A stretch of DNA of 64,000 bases from Luteitalea sp. (GCA_009377495.1 WHTZ01000007.1:1-64000); one strand, 5' to 3'; shown: positions 1 to 9,108, counted from the stretch's first letter. The notes: generated by a model not told the origin, from the letters alone. Numbers and translations: made by a program.

Positions 1-627
1 AGCCCCAACCCTCGAGAGGCTCCGGTCACCAGCACGCTCGGACGTGATACGGACCTGCTGGCGGCGTTCGTCTCCGCGCGCGACGCGCACACGCTCGATG
101 CCGACGTGAAGCTGTTCTTTGCGCTGAACAACGCGATGTTCGATGCCGGCATCGCGGTGTGGGACTGCAAGCGCGGCTACGACTACGTGCGGCCCGTCAG
201 CGCAATTCGCTACCTGTATGCGGGCCAGCCCCTCTTTGCGTGGGGCGGGCCCGGACGTGGGCTACGCGTCATCGATGGCGCGACGTGGGCCCCGTATATC
301 GCCACGCCGCCGTTTGCCGAATACGTGTCGGGCCACAGCACATTCAGCGCGAGCGCTGCAGAAGTGCTGAAACGCTTCACTGGGAGCGACACCTTTGGTG
401 CTCAGGTGGAGTTGCCGCCTGGCTCGTCGGTAATCGAGCCCGGTCTCACGCCGCGTGCCACGGTCGTCTTGCTATGGCGCACGTTCTCAGAGGCGGCCGA
501 TGAGGCTGGTCTCTCACGTCGATACGGCGGCATTCACTTCAAGGATGGCGATATGTATGGCCGTGAACTGGGTCGGACGGTCGGCGCGCACGCGTGGGAG
601 TTGGCAACGGAGTACTTTGAAGGGTGA
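1..627 (+). CDS. Vanadium-dependent haloperoxidase / PAP2-fold protein, C-terminal part
   Basis: The reading frame is open from the first base of the window, so the gene begins upstream and only its last 208 codons are visible. The visible part carries the vanadate/phosphate-binding signature of the haloperoxidase-PAP2 superfamily in order: a Lys-rich stretch ending YDYVRPV, then SGHSTFSA (the S-G-H motif), then SRRYGGIHFKDGD, which supplies the second Arg and the acid-base His. Bacterial proteins of this type are usually secreted and either oxidise halides with peroxide or act as acid phosphatases; sequence alone does not separate these. The gene ends in TGA with no obvious terminator. Confidence 0.85.
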   Translation, partial: SPNPREAPVTSTLGRDTDLLAAFVSARDAHTLDADVKLFFALNNAMFDAGIAVWDCKRGYDYVRPVSAIRYLYAGQPLFAWGGPGRGLRVIDGATWAPYIATPPFAEYVSGHSTFSASAAEVLKRFTGSDTFGAQVELPPGSSVIEPGLTPRATVVLLWRTFSEAADEAGLSRRYGGIHFKDGDMYGRELGRTVGAHAWELATEYFEG

Positions 628-1016
628 CACGCTGTCACGACATCGCCAATGGCCAAGCCAATTTGACAATAGCTCAGCCCTGATCTACGGTGACCTACAT
701 GCGTGACAATCCTGCCCAAGCCTTCCGAAATCCGGGCCGCGGCGTGTTTTGACCCCGTTACGCCATCTGGAGCTTCTCGAACTCAGGCGATGCGCTGAGA
801 TCCGGCCTGGCCGCTAGCCCTTCATAGAGGTCGTGGCGTGTACGTTTGCCTCGTCTTTGAGGCAAGTTCGCACGCTGCCGATTGTACCGACCCCTCACGC
901 TGGCGCGCCTGCAGGCCTCGATCTAGGTACACAAGATAACTACACACTAAGAATGTTGTGCCAGTATGAATACGCAGCAAAAATGTAGCAAACATCACCA
1001 TTTCACATGACATGAC
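628..1016. other. 389-bp intergenic region upstream of the ectoine genes
   Basis: No supportable gene here. Two weak features: TTGACA at 663-668 followed 17 bases later by TACGGT at 686-691, which would fit a sigma70-like promoter but leaves a leader of about 320 bases before ectA; and an AT-rich stretch at about 930-1010 immediately upstream of ectA, a likelier promoter region. A threefold ATGAC repeat overlaps the ectA start. No MarR-type EctR gene is adjacent. Confidence 0.4.
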
Positions 1017-1526
1017 ATGACACGAGCCGATGCGACGCTCACGTTACCGCAAGTGACCTATCGTCCGCCCAGGTTGGCCGATGCGGTCCGGGTGCACGCG
1101 CTCGTGGACGCGTGCAAGCCGCTCGATGTGAATTCCCGTTACGCCTACATGCTCTTGTGCACGCACTTCGCCGCCACGAGCGCCATCGCCGAACAGGGAC
1201 GCGACGTCGTCGGGTTTGTGTCGGGCTATCTCGAGCCGTCCGCCCGCGCGGTCTTGTTCATCTGGCAAGTGGCGGTCAGTCCGAGCACACGAGGGCGTGG
1301 TGTGGGAAAGCGCCTGTTGCAGGAAGTCTTGAACCGGCCGGCGTGCCGGGACGTTCAATATCTCGAAACAACCATCACGCCATCCAACGAGGCGTCATGG
1401 GTGCTGTTTCGTTCCGTCGCTCGTGACCGACACGCGGACTATCGCCAGAGCGCGTGGTTTCGCAGCGAGGACTTCGGAAGCGAAGACCACGAGGAAGAGG
1501 TGTTGTTGCGGATTGGTCCCTTGTAA
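1017..1526 (+). CDS. ectA: L-2,4-diaminobutyrate N-gamma-acetyltransferase EctA
   Basis: Acetyl-CoA-dependent acetylation of L-2,4-diaminobutyrate, second step of cytosolic ectoine synthesis. The 169-residue product has the family's normal length and hallmark blocks: YRPPRLADA near residue 15, SRYAYMLLCTHFAATS at about 40-55, the GNAT acetyl-CoA loop SPSTRGRGVGKRLL at about 88-101, and LETTITPSNEASWVLF. ATG 1017 is one of three overlapping ATGAC repeats and is the only one that stays in this frame. It is followed at 140 bp by ectB in the standard ectABC order. Identification is very secure. Confidence 0.96.
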   Translation: MTRADATLTLPQVTYRPPRLADAVRVHALVDACKPLDVNSRYAYMLLCTHFAATSAIAEQGRDVVGFVSGYLEPSARAVLFIWQVAVSPSTRGRGVGKRLLQEVLNRPACRDVQYLETTITPSNEASWVLFRSVARDRHADYRQSAWFRSEDFGSEDHEEEVLLRIGPL

Positions 1527-1580
1527 GACAAACGCATGAGGACTCTGTTCCTGGCAAGATGCGTTCGTCCTACTAACTGC

Positions 1581-1600
1581 GGCGCGCCAGGCGGCGCGCC
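1581..1600 (+). promoter_or_regulatory. GC hairpin between ectA and ectB
   Basis: Two 8-base GGCGCGCC blocks separated by 4 bases can form a strong stem. There is no T-tract, so it is unlikely to be an intrinsic terminator. It may stabilise the upstream message or tune ectB expression in an otherwise long ectA-ectB spacer (inference). Confidence 0.35.
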
Positions 1601-1666
1601 GCCTAGCGCGGACTGAGCCATCGTATTCCATGGCGGCGCAGCCGCGCGAGGACGAGGCGAACAATC

Positions 1667-2956
1667 ATGAGCGTATTCACACAACTCGAATCCAACGTTC
1701 GTAGCTACTGTCGCTCGTTTCCGGCGGTGTTTACAGAAGCCCGCGGGTCGGTGTTGACGGATGAGAACGGAAAGGCCTATATCGACTTTCTCAGTGGGGC
1801 GGGCACGCTCAACTATGGTCACAACAACCCGGCCATCAAGAAACGGCTGATCGACTACATCGAGTCCGATGGGGTTGTCCACGGGCTGGACCTGGCCACG
1901 GCCGCCAAGAAGGAGTTCCTCGAAACGTTCGACCAGGTCATCTTGCGGCCGCGGGGCATGCGCTACAAGATGCAGTTTACGGGTCCGACGGGAACCAATG
2001 CCGTGGAGGCGGCCTTGAAGATCGCGCGCAAGGTGATGGGCCGTTGCAACGTGATTGCGTTTACCAATGCCTTTCACGGTGTCACGCTGGGGTCGGTGGC
2101 CGTGACCGGTAACTCGCACTACCGCGACGCCGCCGGGTTCCCACCTGGAGGCACCTGCTTCCTGCCGTACGATGGGTACTTGGGCCCCGATGTCGACACC
2201 ACGGAGTATCTGGATCGTGTGCTGTCCGACAGCGGCAGCGGGATCGATCATCCGGCTGCCGTCATCGTGGAGACCGTGCAAGGCGAAGGGGGCGTCAACG
2301 TCGCCAGCTTCGAATGGTTGCGCTCGCTCCAGGCGGTGTGCCGTCGGCACGGCGTCCTGTTGATCGTGGATGACATCCAAGTGGGCTGCGGCCGCACCGG
2401 TCCGTTCTTCAGCTTCGAACAAGCGGGGCTCTCGCCCGACATCATCACCCTGTCGAAGTCCCTGAGCGGCTATGGCCTGCCGTTCTCACTGGTGCTGATG
2501 AAGCCGGAGATCGACCAGTGGCAGCCGGGAGAGCACAACGGGACGTTCCGCGGCCACAACCTGGCATTCGTCACCGCGACCGCGGCCTTGGATGAGTACT
2601 GGGAGGATGACCACCTGGCGAGCGATGTGACGCGCAAGGGTGGGCTGCTGCGCTCGGCATTGAAGGCGATGACGGAAGGCGCGCCTGGCCGACTGAGTGT
2701 ACGCGGGCGTGGCATGCTGCAGGGCTTGGACTGCGAGAGCGGTGAGCTGGCGTCGCGCATCAGCTCGAAAGCCTTCGAGGATGGGCTGTTGATCGAGCGA
2801 TCGGGCGCGGCAGGCCAGGTCATCAAGTGTCTTAGTCCGCTGACGATCTCTGACGAGCAACTGCTCGAAGGGCTGCACATCCTCGAAGAGAGCGTCAAGG
2901 ATTCGCTGGATCACGAGACGGTCGTTCAGCAAGACATGGTAGGAGTGGCCAAGTGA
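1667..2956 (+). CDS. ectB: Diaminobutyrate--2-oxoglutarate aminotransferase EctB
   Basis: PLP-dependent class III aminotransferase that makes L-2,4-diaminobutyrate from aspartate semialdehyde and glutamate, the first committed ectoine step. At 429 residues it matches EctB length. Diagnostic segments are the N-terminal [12 protein letters not shown], the cofactor-phosphate region [13 protein letters not shown], the [14 protein letters not shown] block, [12 protein letters not shown], and the Schiff-base lysine K264 in [10 protein letters not shown]. The stop overlaps the GTG start of ectC by 4 bases, implying translational coupling. Confidence 0.96.
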   Translation: MSVFTQLESNVRSYCRSFPAVFTEARGSVLTDENGKAYIDFLSGAGTLNYGHNNPAIKKRLIDYIESDGVVHGLDLATAAKKEFLETFDQVILRPRGMRYKMQFTGPTGTNAVEAALKIARKVMGRCNVIAFTNAFHGVTLGSVAVTGNSHYRDAAGFPPGGTCFLPYDGYLGPDVDTTEYLDRVLSDSGSGIDHPAAVIVETVQGEGGVNVASFEWLRSLQAVCRRHGVLLIVDDIQVGCGRTGPFFSFEQAGLSPDIITLSKSLSGYGLPFSLVLMKPEIDQWQPGEHNGTFRGHNLAFVTATAALDEYWEDDHLASDVTRKGGLLRSALKAMTEGAPGRLSVRGRGMLQGLDCESGELASRISSKAFEDGLLIERSGAAGQVIKCLSPLTISDEQLLEGLHILEESVKDSLDHETVVQQDMVGVAK

Positions 2957-3351
2957 TTGTTCGAACGTTGCAGGCAGCAGAGAAGAGTGACCGCCGCATC
3001 GTCACCGAGAATTGGGAAAGCGTGCGGCTGCTGTTGAAGTCGGACGGGATGGGCTTCTCCCTGCATGTGACCACGATATATCCGGGGACGATTACGCCGA
3101 TGTGGTATCGCCATCACCTGGAGGCGGTGCTGTGCGTGGCGGGCGAGGGCGAGGTCGAGACGCTGGAGGGGGATCGCGTGTACCCGATCAAACCAGGGAC
3201 CCTCTATGCGCTCGACCGGCATGACAAGCACGTGCTGCGGGCCAAGACGCGCATGCGGATGATCTGTGTCTTCAACCCGCCGCTGCAGGGGAAGGAGGTC
3301 CACGACAGATCGGGGGCCTATCCGCTCGAGGCAGAGGAGATCGAAGGGTGA
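2953..3351 (+). CDS. ectC: L-ectoine synthase EctC
   Basis: Cupin-fold hydro-lyase that cyclises N-gamma-acetyl-diaminobutyrate to ectoine. The product is 132 residues, typical for the family. Residues E57, Y85 and H93 sit where the iron ligands of characterised EctC proteins lie (E57/Y84/H92 in the Paenibacillus enzyme), in the contexts [11 protein letters not shown] and [14 protein letters not shown]. Translation starts at GTG 2953 inside the ectB stop. Downstream, 174 bp containing two palindromic repeats separate it from ectD. Confidence 0.96.
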   Translation: MIVRTLQAAEKSDRRIVTENWESVRLLLKSDGMGFSLHVTTIYPGTITPMWYRHHLEAVLCVAGEGEVETLEGDRVYPIKPGTLYALDRHDKHVLRAKTRMRMICVFNPPLQGKEVHDRSGAYPLEAEEIEG

Positions 3352-3400
3352 CAGAACGGCGCAGCTCTCGAGGGCCGCGAGTGGAGTTTCTACATGTCGA

Positions 3401-3426
3401 TGGCGACCCTAAAGGGTCGCCCTACC
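3401..3426 (-). repeat. TTTA-loop palindromic repeat, inverted copy
   Basis: Read on the minus strand this is GGTAGGG followed by the stem-loop GGCGACCC-TTTA-GGGTCGCC. It is the same family as the copies at 3444, 5358, 16754, 33952 and 62392, with a different but fully paired stem. It faces the next copy 17 bases away, an inverted-pair layout typical of REP/BIME-like elements. Confidence 0.75.
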
Positions 3427-3443
3427 GCACATGTTGATGGTGC

Positions 3444-3468
3444 GTAGGGCGCGGCTTTAGCCGCGCCA
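3444..3468 (+). repeat. TTTA-loop palindromic repeat
   Basis: GTAGGG followed by GGCGCGGC-TTTA-GCCGCGCC, an 8-bp perfect stem with a TTTA loop. With the inverted copy at 3401 it forms a pair in the ectC-ectD spacer. There is no T-tract after the stem, so it is not a classical terminator. Confidence 0.8.
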
Positions 3469-3525
3469 GGCTGGCTCGGCGACGCTCTACCGTCAACACA
3501 AACAGTGCGTCAGGAGAACAACCAC

Positions 3526-4434
3526 ATGTCTGTGATGGAAGACGTCTATCCCTCTCGTGTCGGCGACCGCGTGCGTTTGATCGAGCGCGCCGATCCGGTG
3601 ATCTACGGGACGCGCACACAGCCGGGACCGCTGACTGCCGAACAGCTCGACTTCTATGAGGTCAACGGATTTGTCGTGCTGCCGTCTCTGTTCCAGCCGG
3701 ACGAGATTGCTCGACTGAACGCGGAGCTGCGAAGCCTAGCCGACTCGCCGACGATTGGCGAGCTCGACGAGACGATTACGGAACCGGGCAGCGGCCACGT
3801 GCGCTCGATTTTCCGGATCCACCAACTCAACGAGATGTACGGTCGGCTCGCGCGCGACGAGCGCTTGGCGGGCGCCGCGCGGCAGATCCTGAGCAGCGAG
3901 GTGTACATGCATCAGTCGCGCGTCAACCTCAAGCCCGGTTTTGCCGGCAAGGAGTTCTACTGGCACTCCGACTTCGAGACGTGGCACATGGAAGATGGCA
4001 TGCCACGCATGCGCGCGCTCAGCATCTCGCTGGCACTCACCGAGAACTATCCCTTCAATGGGCCGTTGATGCTCATGCCGGGTTCGCACAAGACGTATAT
4101 CTCCTGCGTCGGGGAGACGCCGGCCAACCACTACAAGGAATCGCTGAAGAAACAGGAATATGGAGTGCCAGATCACGAGAGTCTCACCGTGCTGACTGAT
4201 CGTGGTGGCATTGTGGCGCCGACGGGACCGGCCGGCACGGCGGTCCTCTTCGACTGCAACACCATGCATGGGTCGAACAGCAACATCACCCCGTATCCGC
4301 GGAGTAACGTGTTCTTCGTGTACAACAGCGTTGAGAACAAACTGCAGAACCCCTTCTGCGGGCTGACGCCGCGACCCGAGCACATCGCGAGCCGGCAGCG
4401 CACGGAGACGCTCGCACCGTTGCCGACGTCATGA
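3526..4434 (+). CDS. ectD: Ectoine 5-hydroxylase EctD
   Basis: Fe(II)/2-oxoglutarate dioxygenase of the PhyH superfamily converting ectoine to 5-hydroxyectoine. ATG 3526 is chosen because AGGAG lies at 3512-3516, although a GTG is in frame at 3505. From this start the predicted iron ligands are H147, D149 and H248, essentially the positions known in the family (H146/D148/H248). The EctD signature FYWHSDFETWHMEDGMPRMR is present, as are SRVNLKPGFAGKEF and NSNITPYPRSNVFFVYNS. The end overlaps the next gene by ATGA. The host can therefore make hydroxyectoine as well as ectoine. Confidence 0.95.
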   Translation: MSVMEDVYPSRVGDRVRLIERADPVIYGTRTQPGPLTAEQLDFYEVNGFVVLPSLFQPDEIARLNAELRSLADSPTIGELDETITEPGSGHVRSIFRIHQLNEMYGRLARDERLAGAARQILSSEVYMHQSRVNLKPGFAGKEFYWHSDFETWHMEDGMPRMRALSISLALTENYPFNGPLMLMPGSHKTYISCVGETPANHYKESLKKQEYGVPDHESLTVLTDRGGIVAPTGPAGTAVLFDCNTMHGSNSNITPYPRSNVFFVYNSVENKLQNPFCGLTPRPEHIASRQRTETLAPLPTS

Positions 4435-5306
4435 GACACCTGCGTTGGCCGTGGATTGGCATCGCCTCGCTCACGGTGTTGTGGTCGTGCGGTGGCGATG
4501 CCGATCCGGGCAGGTCTACGCTGGAACGCATCCGTCGATCTGGCGTGGTCAGCGTTGGCTATGCCAATGAGGCGCCCTATGCGTATCAGGATCGGGCCAC
4601 TGGGCGCGTGACCGGCGAGGCGCCAGAGATTGCCCGGGTGATCCTCGATCGCATGGGCGTCGAGCGCATCGAGGGCGTCTTGACGGAGTTTGGCGCGCTG
4701 ATTCCGAGACTCCAGGCCGGGCGCTTCGACCTCATTGCTGCCGGGATGTACATCACGTCGCCGCGGTGCGTCCAAGTCGCCTTTTCCAACCCCACGTACT
4801 CGATCGGCGAAGCCTTCATCGTCGAAGAGGGAAACCCGCTGGGTCTCCACAGCTACGAGGACATCCGCGATGCGCCGAACACCATCCTTGGTGTCGTGTC
4901 CGGCGCGATTGAACGCAAGTACGCCCAGCAGGCCGGGGTCGCCGACCAGCAGATCACGACCTTTCCCGACCCGCCGAGTGCGATGGCGGGCGTCCGCGCC
5001 AGCCGGGTCAGCGCCTTTGCCGCGACCGAGTTGACCGTACAGAATCTGCTCAACAAAGACAGCGAGGGTCTTGAACGAGCCGAGCCCTTCACCGACCCGG
5101 TGATCGAAGGTGAGAGCGTACGGGGGTACGGAGCCTTCGGCTTTCGCAAGGACGAAACAACGCTCGTGGCGGAGTTCAACCGACACCTCGCCGACTTCAT
5201 TGGAACGCCCGAACATTTGAAGCTCGTCGAGCCTTTCGGGTTCGGCGAGTCCCAACTGCCGGGGGACATGACGGCCAAGGAAGCGTGTGAGGTGAAGGTG
5301 AGGTGA
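4431..5306 (+). CDS. ehuB: Ectoine/hydroxyectoine-binding lipoprotein, EhuB-like
   Basis: Family 3 extracellular solute-binding protein, 291 residues. The N-terminus has a short hydrophobic segment ending in a lipobox-like LWSC, with C20 as the probable lipidated cysteine. The body (SGVVSVGYANEAPYAYQD, VEGVLTEFGALIPRLQAGRFDLIAAGM-type segments, YSIGEAFIVEEGNP) resembles EhuB of ectoine ABC importers. It starts inside the ectD stop (ATGA), so it is co-translated with the hydroxylase. The usual permease and ATPase genes (ehuC, ehuD, ehuA) do not follow. It may use a distant transporter, recapture leaked ectoines or act in sensing; these roles are inference. Confidence 0.85.
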   Translation: MRHLRWPWIGIASLTVLWSCGGDADPGRSTLERIRRSGVVSVGYANEAPYAYQDRATGRVTGEAPEIARVILDRMGVERIEGVLTEFGALIPRLQAGRFDLIAAGMYITSPRCVQVAFSNPTYSIGEAFIVEEGNPLGLHSYEDIRDAPNTILGVVSGAIERKYAQQAGVADQQITTFPDPPSAMAGVRASRVSAFAATELTVQNLLNKDSEGLERAEPFTDPVIEGESVRGYGAFGFRKDETTLVAEFNRHLADFIGTPEHLKLVEPFGFGESQLPGDMTAKEACEVKVR

Positions 5307-5357
5307 GAAAAGGTGATGGAGTGCTTGGGTTAGGGCGGCGCAGATGTTGAAGGTGGC

Positions 5358-5386
5358 GGTAGGGCGCGGCTTTAGCCGCGCCATCA
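5358..5386 (+). repeat. TTTA-loop palindromic repeat
   Basis: GGTAGGG, then stem-loop GGCGCGGC-TTTA-GCCGCGCC, then ATCA. The stem and loop match the 3444 copy. It lies in the 99-bp gap between ehuB and the methyltransferase gene. Confidence 0.8.
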
Positions 5387-5405
5387 GAGAGGAGCTAGAA
5401 GCAAC

Positions 5406-6173
5406 GTGACTGCAACCAAGAACAAGGCGGATACGGTACAAGAACACTATCAGCGGCTGGCTGAGCGATACGATGACTATCTGCACTACTCGGACGATTT
5501 CATCCGGTCGCTGACCTCGAAGATGATCGAGAAGCTCCAACTCCGGGAGCCCGATCGCTTCGTGGACCTCGGGTGCGGCACGGGCATGTATTCCCTCGAT
5601 ATCCTCAAGCAAGTGCCGCTCGCCCATCCGGTAATCGGCGTCGATCCGTTCCCGCAGATGCTGGCCCAGATCCCCAAGGATGCGCCAATCGAAGGGGTCG
5701 CGATGGGAGCCCTCGAGTTCTCCGCAGAGGACGGTCGCTACGACAAGGTGTTGATGAAGGAAGCGGTCCATCACGTCGACGACAAGGTGTCGCTGTTCTC
5801 GAACTTGTTCGAGAGACTGAGCGCAGGCGGCAGGCTGCTCCTCGTGCACGTCCCGCCGAAGCTGGATTACCCGCTCTTCGACAAGGCTCTGCAGCGTGCG
5901 CAGCGGTGGCACGCAGATCCCGAGGAGCTGGTGACGCTCTTGAAGCAGACGGGCTTCGACGTCGAACGAGATGGCTTGGACTACCGGCACTCGATTCCCA
6001 AAGAGACGTATTTTCAGATGGTCGGGCGCTGCTACATGTCCGTGCTCTCGTCATTCGAGCCCGAGGAGATTCGTGAGGGTCTGGCCGAAATGGAACAGAA
6101 ATACAAGGACGTCACAACCCTGACGTTCGTCGACCACTTCGACTACATCACAGGGATCAAAAGTAGTACTTGA
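5406..6173 (+). CDS. Class I SAM-dependent methyltransferase
   Basis: A 255-residue Rossmann-type methyltransferase. Motif I FVDLGCGTGMYSLDIL (about residues 57-72) binds SAM, VIGVDPFPQML is motif II, and DKVLMKEAVHHVDD plus LSAGGRLLLVHVPP are post-I/post-II regions. The N-terminus (VQEHYQRLAERYDDYL) resembles the UbiE/Methyltransf_11 group. GTG 5406 is chosen for the preceding AGAGAGGAGC ribosome-binding region. The substrate is unknown. Position behind ectABCD-ehuB on the same strand suggests, without proving, a link to the osmolyte locus; a separate promoter is possible because a repeat intervenes. Confidence 0.8.
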   Translation: MTATKNKADTVQEHYQRLAERYDDYLHYSDDFIRSLTSKMIEKLQLREPDRFVDLGCGTGMYSLDILKQVPLAHPVIGVDPFPQMLAQIPKDAPIEGVAMGALEFSAEDGRYDKVLMKEAVHHVDDKVSLFSNLFERLSAGGRLLLVHVPPKLDYPLFDKALQRAQRWHADPEELVTLLKQTGFDVERDGLDYRHSIPKETYFQMVGRCYMSVLSSFEPEEIREGLAEMEQKYKDVTTLTFVDHFDYITGIKSST

Positions 6174-6320
6174 CGTCCCCGCAAAGACGCTGGCATCGTC
6201 GTCGCTAAGAGGCTGAAAGGGACGACGATGGCTCGCATGCCACTACCAGCGTCGCTTCGCGAACGGCTGGGAGACGAAGCTATCTGAGCGGTTCCGCCTC
6301 TCGGTCACACCAAAAAAAAC

Positions 6321-7649
6321 TTGACAGGGTCGCCCGTACCGGATCGGCCATGGGAAGGCGAGAGGGTATATGTCTACGGCACAGTCCTGTACGACCGGAA
6401 CGAACAACTCTTTCGCATGTGGTACATGAGCCGACTCGGCCCGGGCTACCGGCGCCGTGCTCCAGGGCTGACAGAGGCGCATGGCGATATCGTCCTGTAT
6501 GCCACCTCCAAGGATGGCATTCACTGGGAGAAGCCGAGCCTTGACTTACACGTCTTCGATGGCAGCCGCGCCAATAACATTCTGTTCGCTGACGCTGGGT
6601 TTCCAAGTGTGTTGATGGACGAGAAGGCCGCACCGCCAGAGCGCTACAAGATGGCTCTCTGGAACTGGCGGGAGTCGCAGTTCGGTTATCGCATGAGCCA
6701 TTCAGCAGATGGTCTCGATTGGAAGGCGTATCTCCGCAATCCGGGCCTCGTGAAGAACCGCGAGGTGCTGGAGTGGATCACGCTGGCGCGAGATCCTCGT
6801 ACGGCTGAGTATGTCGCCTTTCACAGAAGATGGGGCGAGGCCGTCAATGACCGTAAGCGCCGCCTCATTGCCGTCGCGACTAGTCGCGACTTCCAAACGT
6901 GGTCCGGCCCGGACACGATCTTCCGCCCGGACAAGACAGATGACGCCTGGATCCAACGAGCCGGACAATGGACCGAGCTTTACAACATGACAGGGTTTGG
7001 GTACGGCGAGCAGTTCCTCGGACTGTTGTCGGTATTCAAGGTCGTCAAGTTCACCAAGCTGAAAGCCGTAAGCGGGGCGAACGTCAGTCCCTGGGACGGC
7101 CCGATCGATGTCCAGCTCGTTCATAGTCGCAACGGACGTGATTGGGAGCGCTTTGAGGATCGGTCGCCGGTAATCCCGCGAGGGTCTGCTGGTAGCTTCG
7201 ATGCCGGATGCATCCTTTCCGTCGCCAGCTCCCCCGTCATCTACAACGACGAAATCTGGGTCTACTATACGGCCATCAACACCACACATGGCGGGCCCAT
7301 GCCTCCGAAGAGAATCACCATTGGACGAGCGGCTTGGCGATTGGATGGATTCGTCTCGCTCGATGCGGGCTCTACGGGCGGTGTGATCGAAACGGTGCCG
7401 CTCGACGTCGCCGGAACGTCGTTGCAGATCAATGCCGACGCCTCTCGAGGAGCCGTGGCGGTCGAGGTGTTGTCGGCCGCTGGCGAGCCGCTACCCGGTT
7501 ATGCGCTTCAGGATAGCAATGTCATCCGATCCAATGGCGTGAGACATCTCATGACCTGGAAGAATGAGAGTCGCCTGAAGGCACAAGGGCTGGTGCGTCT
7601 GAGATTTCATCTGACGAACGCACGCTTGTATAGCTTTCGGATCAAATAG
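6321..7649 (+). CDS. Five-bladed-propeller glycosidase-like protein, probably lacking its N-terminus
   Basis: A 442-residue protein with repeated blade-like motifs (FRMWYMSRLG, YATSKDGIHWEKP, MSHSADGLDW, VATSRDFQTWSGP, VHSRNGRDWERF, EIWVYYTAIN) typical of GH32/GH43/GH130-like beta-propellers, followed by a C-terminal beta-sandwich-like region. The function is probably carbohydrate-related; no catalytic triad could be assigned. The first in-frame start is a TTG directly after an A8 tract, there is no signal peptide, and the first visible residues (VPDRPWEGERVYVYG) already belong to blade one. This suggests a lost or frameshifted 5' end. Only 10 bp separate it from the sulfatase, suggesting one operon. 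Confidence 0.65.
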   Translation: MTGSPVPDRPWEGERVYVYGTVLYDRNEQLFRMWYMSRLGPGYRRRAPGLTEAHGDIVLYATSKDGIHWEKPSLDLHVFDGSRANNILFADAGFPSVLMDEKAAPPERYKMALWNWRESQFGYRMSHSADGLDWKAYLRNPGLVKNREVLEWITLARDPRTAEYVAFHRRWGEAVNDRKRRLIAVATSRDFQTWSGPDTIFRPDKTDDAWIQRAGQWTELYNMTGFGYGEQFLGLLSVFKVVKFTKLKAVSGANVSPWDGPIDVQLVHSRNGRDWERFEDRSPVIPRGSAGSFDAGCILSVASSPVIYNDEIWVYYTAINTTHGGPMPPKRITIGRAAWRLDGFVSLDAGSTGGVIETVPLDVAGTSLQINADASRGAVAVEVLSAAGEPLPGYALQDSNVIRSNGVRHLMTWKNESRLKAQGLVRLRFHLTNARLYSFRIK

Positions 7650-7659
7650 CCGCACAACG

Positions 7660-9108
7660 ATGTCACCTTTTTGCTCACTTCGAAGGTTGCAGGCGCGCCG
7701 CCTGATCCCAACGCGCGCAACGTTCAGAGGTCACTCGTCTTGGTGCTGTTGCCGCGTCGCCGGATACGCGCTTGTCGTGGTCGTCCACGCGTTCGCCCCC
7801 GAGACCGGGCAGAACGCGGTGCAGAGCCACAAAATCTTCAGGACGCCGAATATTGTCGTCGTGCTGGCCGATGATCTCGGCTACGGCGACATCGGCACCT
7901 ACGGGGTGTCAGACATTCAAACGCCCAATCTCGATCGTCTTGCCGCGGAGGGCGTGCGCCTCACCAACGCCTACGCTGCAGCGCCCGTGTGCACGCCTAC
8001 TCGCGCCGCATGGGTGACGGGCCGCTACCCCCAGCGGGCCGGCATCGAATGGAATTTCGGCCGCTTCAACGTGGGAGGAACGCATGGTCTCGCGCCATCG
8101 GATCGATCGATCGGTCGCGTCCTCAAGCGTCGGGGCTATCGGACGGCCCTTTTCGGCAAGTGGCACCTCGGCACGGCGCCGGAGTTCCGTCCACGTGCAC
8201 ACGGCTTCGACGAGTTCTTCGGCTTTCTTGGTGGTGGCCTCGACTACTACTCGCACGAGTTTGGGGATGGCAAACCGGGCCTGCTGGAGAATGACACGCC
8301 AGTCATCAGGGAGGGGTACCTGACCGATCTGATCACCAATCGGGCCGTTCGCTTCATCAACGCCCGCCACCGCGAGCCCTTTTTCGTCTACGTCGCGTAC
8401 AACGCGCCGCATTTCCCGTTTCAGCCGCCGGGCCGGCCCGACGACATTCGCCGGACGCGAGAAGAGATGCTCGCGGGCACACGGCAAGATTATGCCGGTA
8501 TGGTGGAGAGCCTCGACGCGGGCGTTGGCCGCATCCTGTCTGCGCTGGACGTCAACGGCGTGTCGCGAGATACCCTCGTGATCTTTACGAGCGACAACGG
8601 CGGCGAGCGCCTCTCGCGCAACGCGCCCTTGTTCAACGGCAAGAAGACGCTTTGGGAAGGTGGCGTCCGTGTGCCTTGGCTCATGCGGTGGCCGGGCCGG
8701 ATCGCTCCCGGCACCACATCGGACCAGGCGGCGATCACCATGGACATCACAGCCACCGTTCGTGCCGCGGCGGGCACGGACGCCGATCCTGCTGCCGATG
8801 GCATCGATCTGCTGCCGATGCTCGAGCGCGCCGCGTCCGAGGTCGAGCGTACGTTCGCCTGGCGGATCGGCAACCATCCCGATCGCACGATGAAGACGAT
8901 ACGACGGGGTCGCTGGAAGTACGTGATGGATGGGACTGCCGAAAAGGTCGATCTGCTCTTCGACGTGTCTGCCGATCCGGCCGAACGTCACAACTTGAAC
9001 TATCGACATCCAGACGTCATGACGGAATTACGCGGCATGCTGGCAGAGTGGGAGCGCGACATGCCCGCCCACCGGATGGCCGAGTCCGCGCCACAAGGGA
9101 GAGAATGA
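7660..9108 (+). CDS. Type I formylglycine-dependent sulfatase
   Basis: Alkaline-phosphatase-superfamily sulfatase, 482 residues. The maturation motif C-x-P-x-R appears as VCTPTRAAWVTGR with C111 as the predicted formylglycine. Metal-site motifs are VVVLADDLGYGDIG (about 65-78), GKWHLG and FTSDNGGERL. The N-terminal 50 residues are poorly conserved but include a hydrophobic stretch (YALVVVVHAFA), consistent with export. Neighbouring carbohydrate genes suggest desulfation of a sulfated glycan (inference). The stop overlaps the start of a GntR gene by 4 bases. It would need a formylglycine-generating enzyme, not seen in this window. Confidence 0.9.
   Translation: MSPFCSLRRLQARRLIPTRATFRGHSSWCCCRVAGYALVVVVHAFAPETGQNAVQSHKIFRTPNIVVVLADDLGYGDIGTYGVSDIQTPNLDRLAAEGVRLTNAYAAAPVCTPTRAAWVTGRYPQRAGIEWNFGRFNVGGTHGLAPSDRSIGRVLKRRGYRTALFGKWHLGTAPEFRPRAHGFDEFFGFLGGGLDYYSHEFGDGKPGLLENDTPVIREGYLTDLITNRAVRFINARHREPFFVYVAYNAPHFPFQPPGRPDDIRRTREEMLAGTRQDYAGMVESLDAGVGRILSALDVNGVSRDTLVIFTSDNGGERLSRNAPLFNGKKTLWEGGVRVPWLMRWPGRIAPGTTSDQAAITMDITATVRAAAGTDADPAADGIDLLPMLERAASEVERTFAWRIGNHPDRTMKTIRRGRWKYVMDGTAEKVDLLFDVSADPAERHNLNYRHPDVMTELRGMLAEWERDMPAHRMAESAPQGRE

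Noticed and set aside
663..691. TTGACA-17-TACGGT promoter-like sequence
   Set aside because: Poor -10 match and more than 300 bases from the nearest gene; noted only in the intergenic entry.
4173..5990. 605-codon minus-strand frame across ectD, ehuB and the methyltransferase
   Set aside because: It is antisense to three well-supported genes and even translates the palindromic repeat (LKPRPT), so it is not a gene.
6228..6287. Short frame beginning MARMPLPASLRERLGDEA
   Set aside because: It looks like the start of a small helical protein but stops after 19 codons; too short to support, possibly a remnant.
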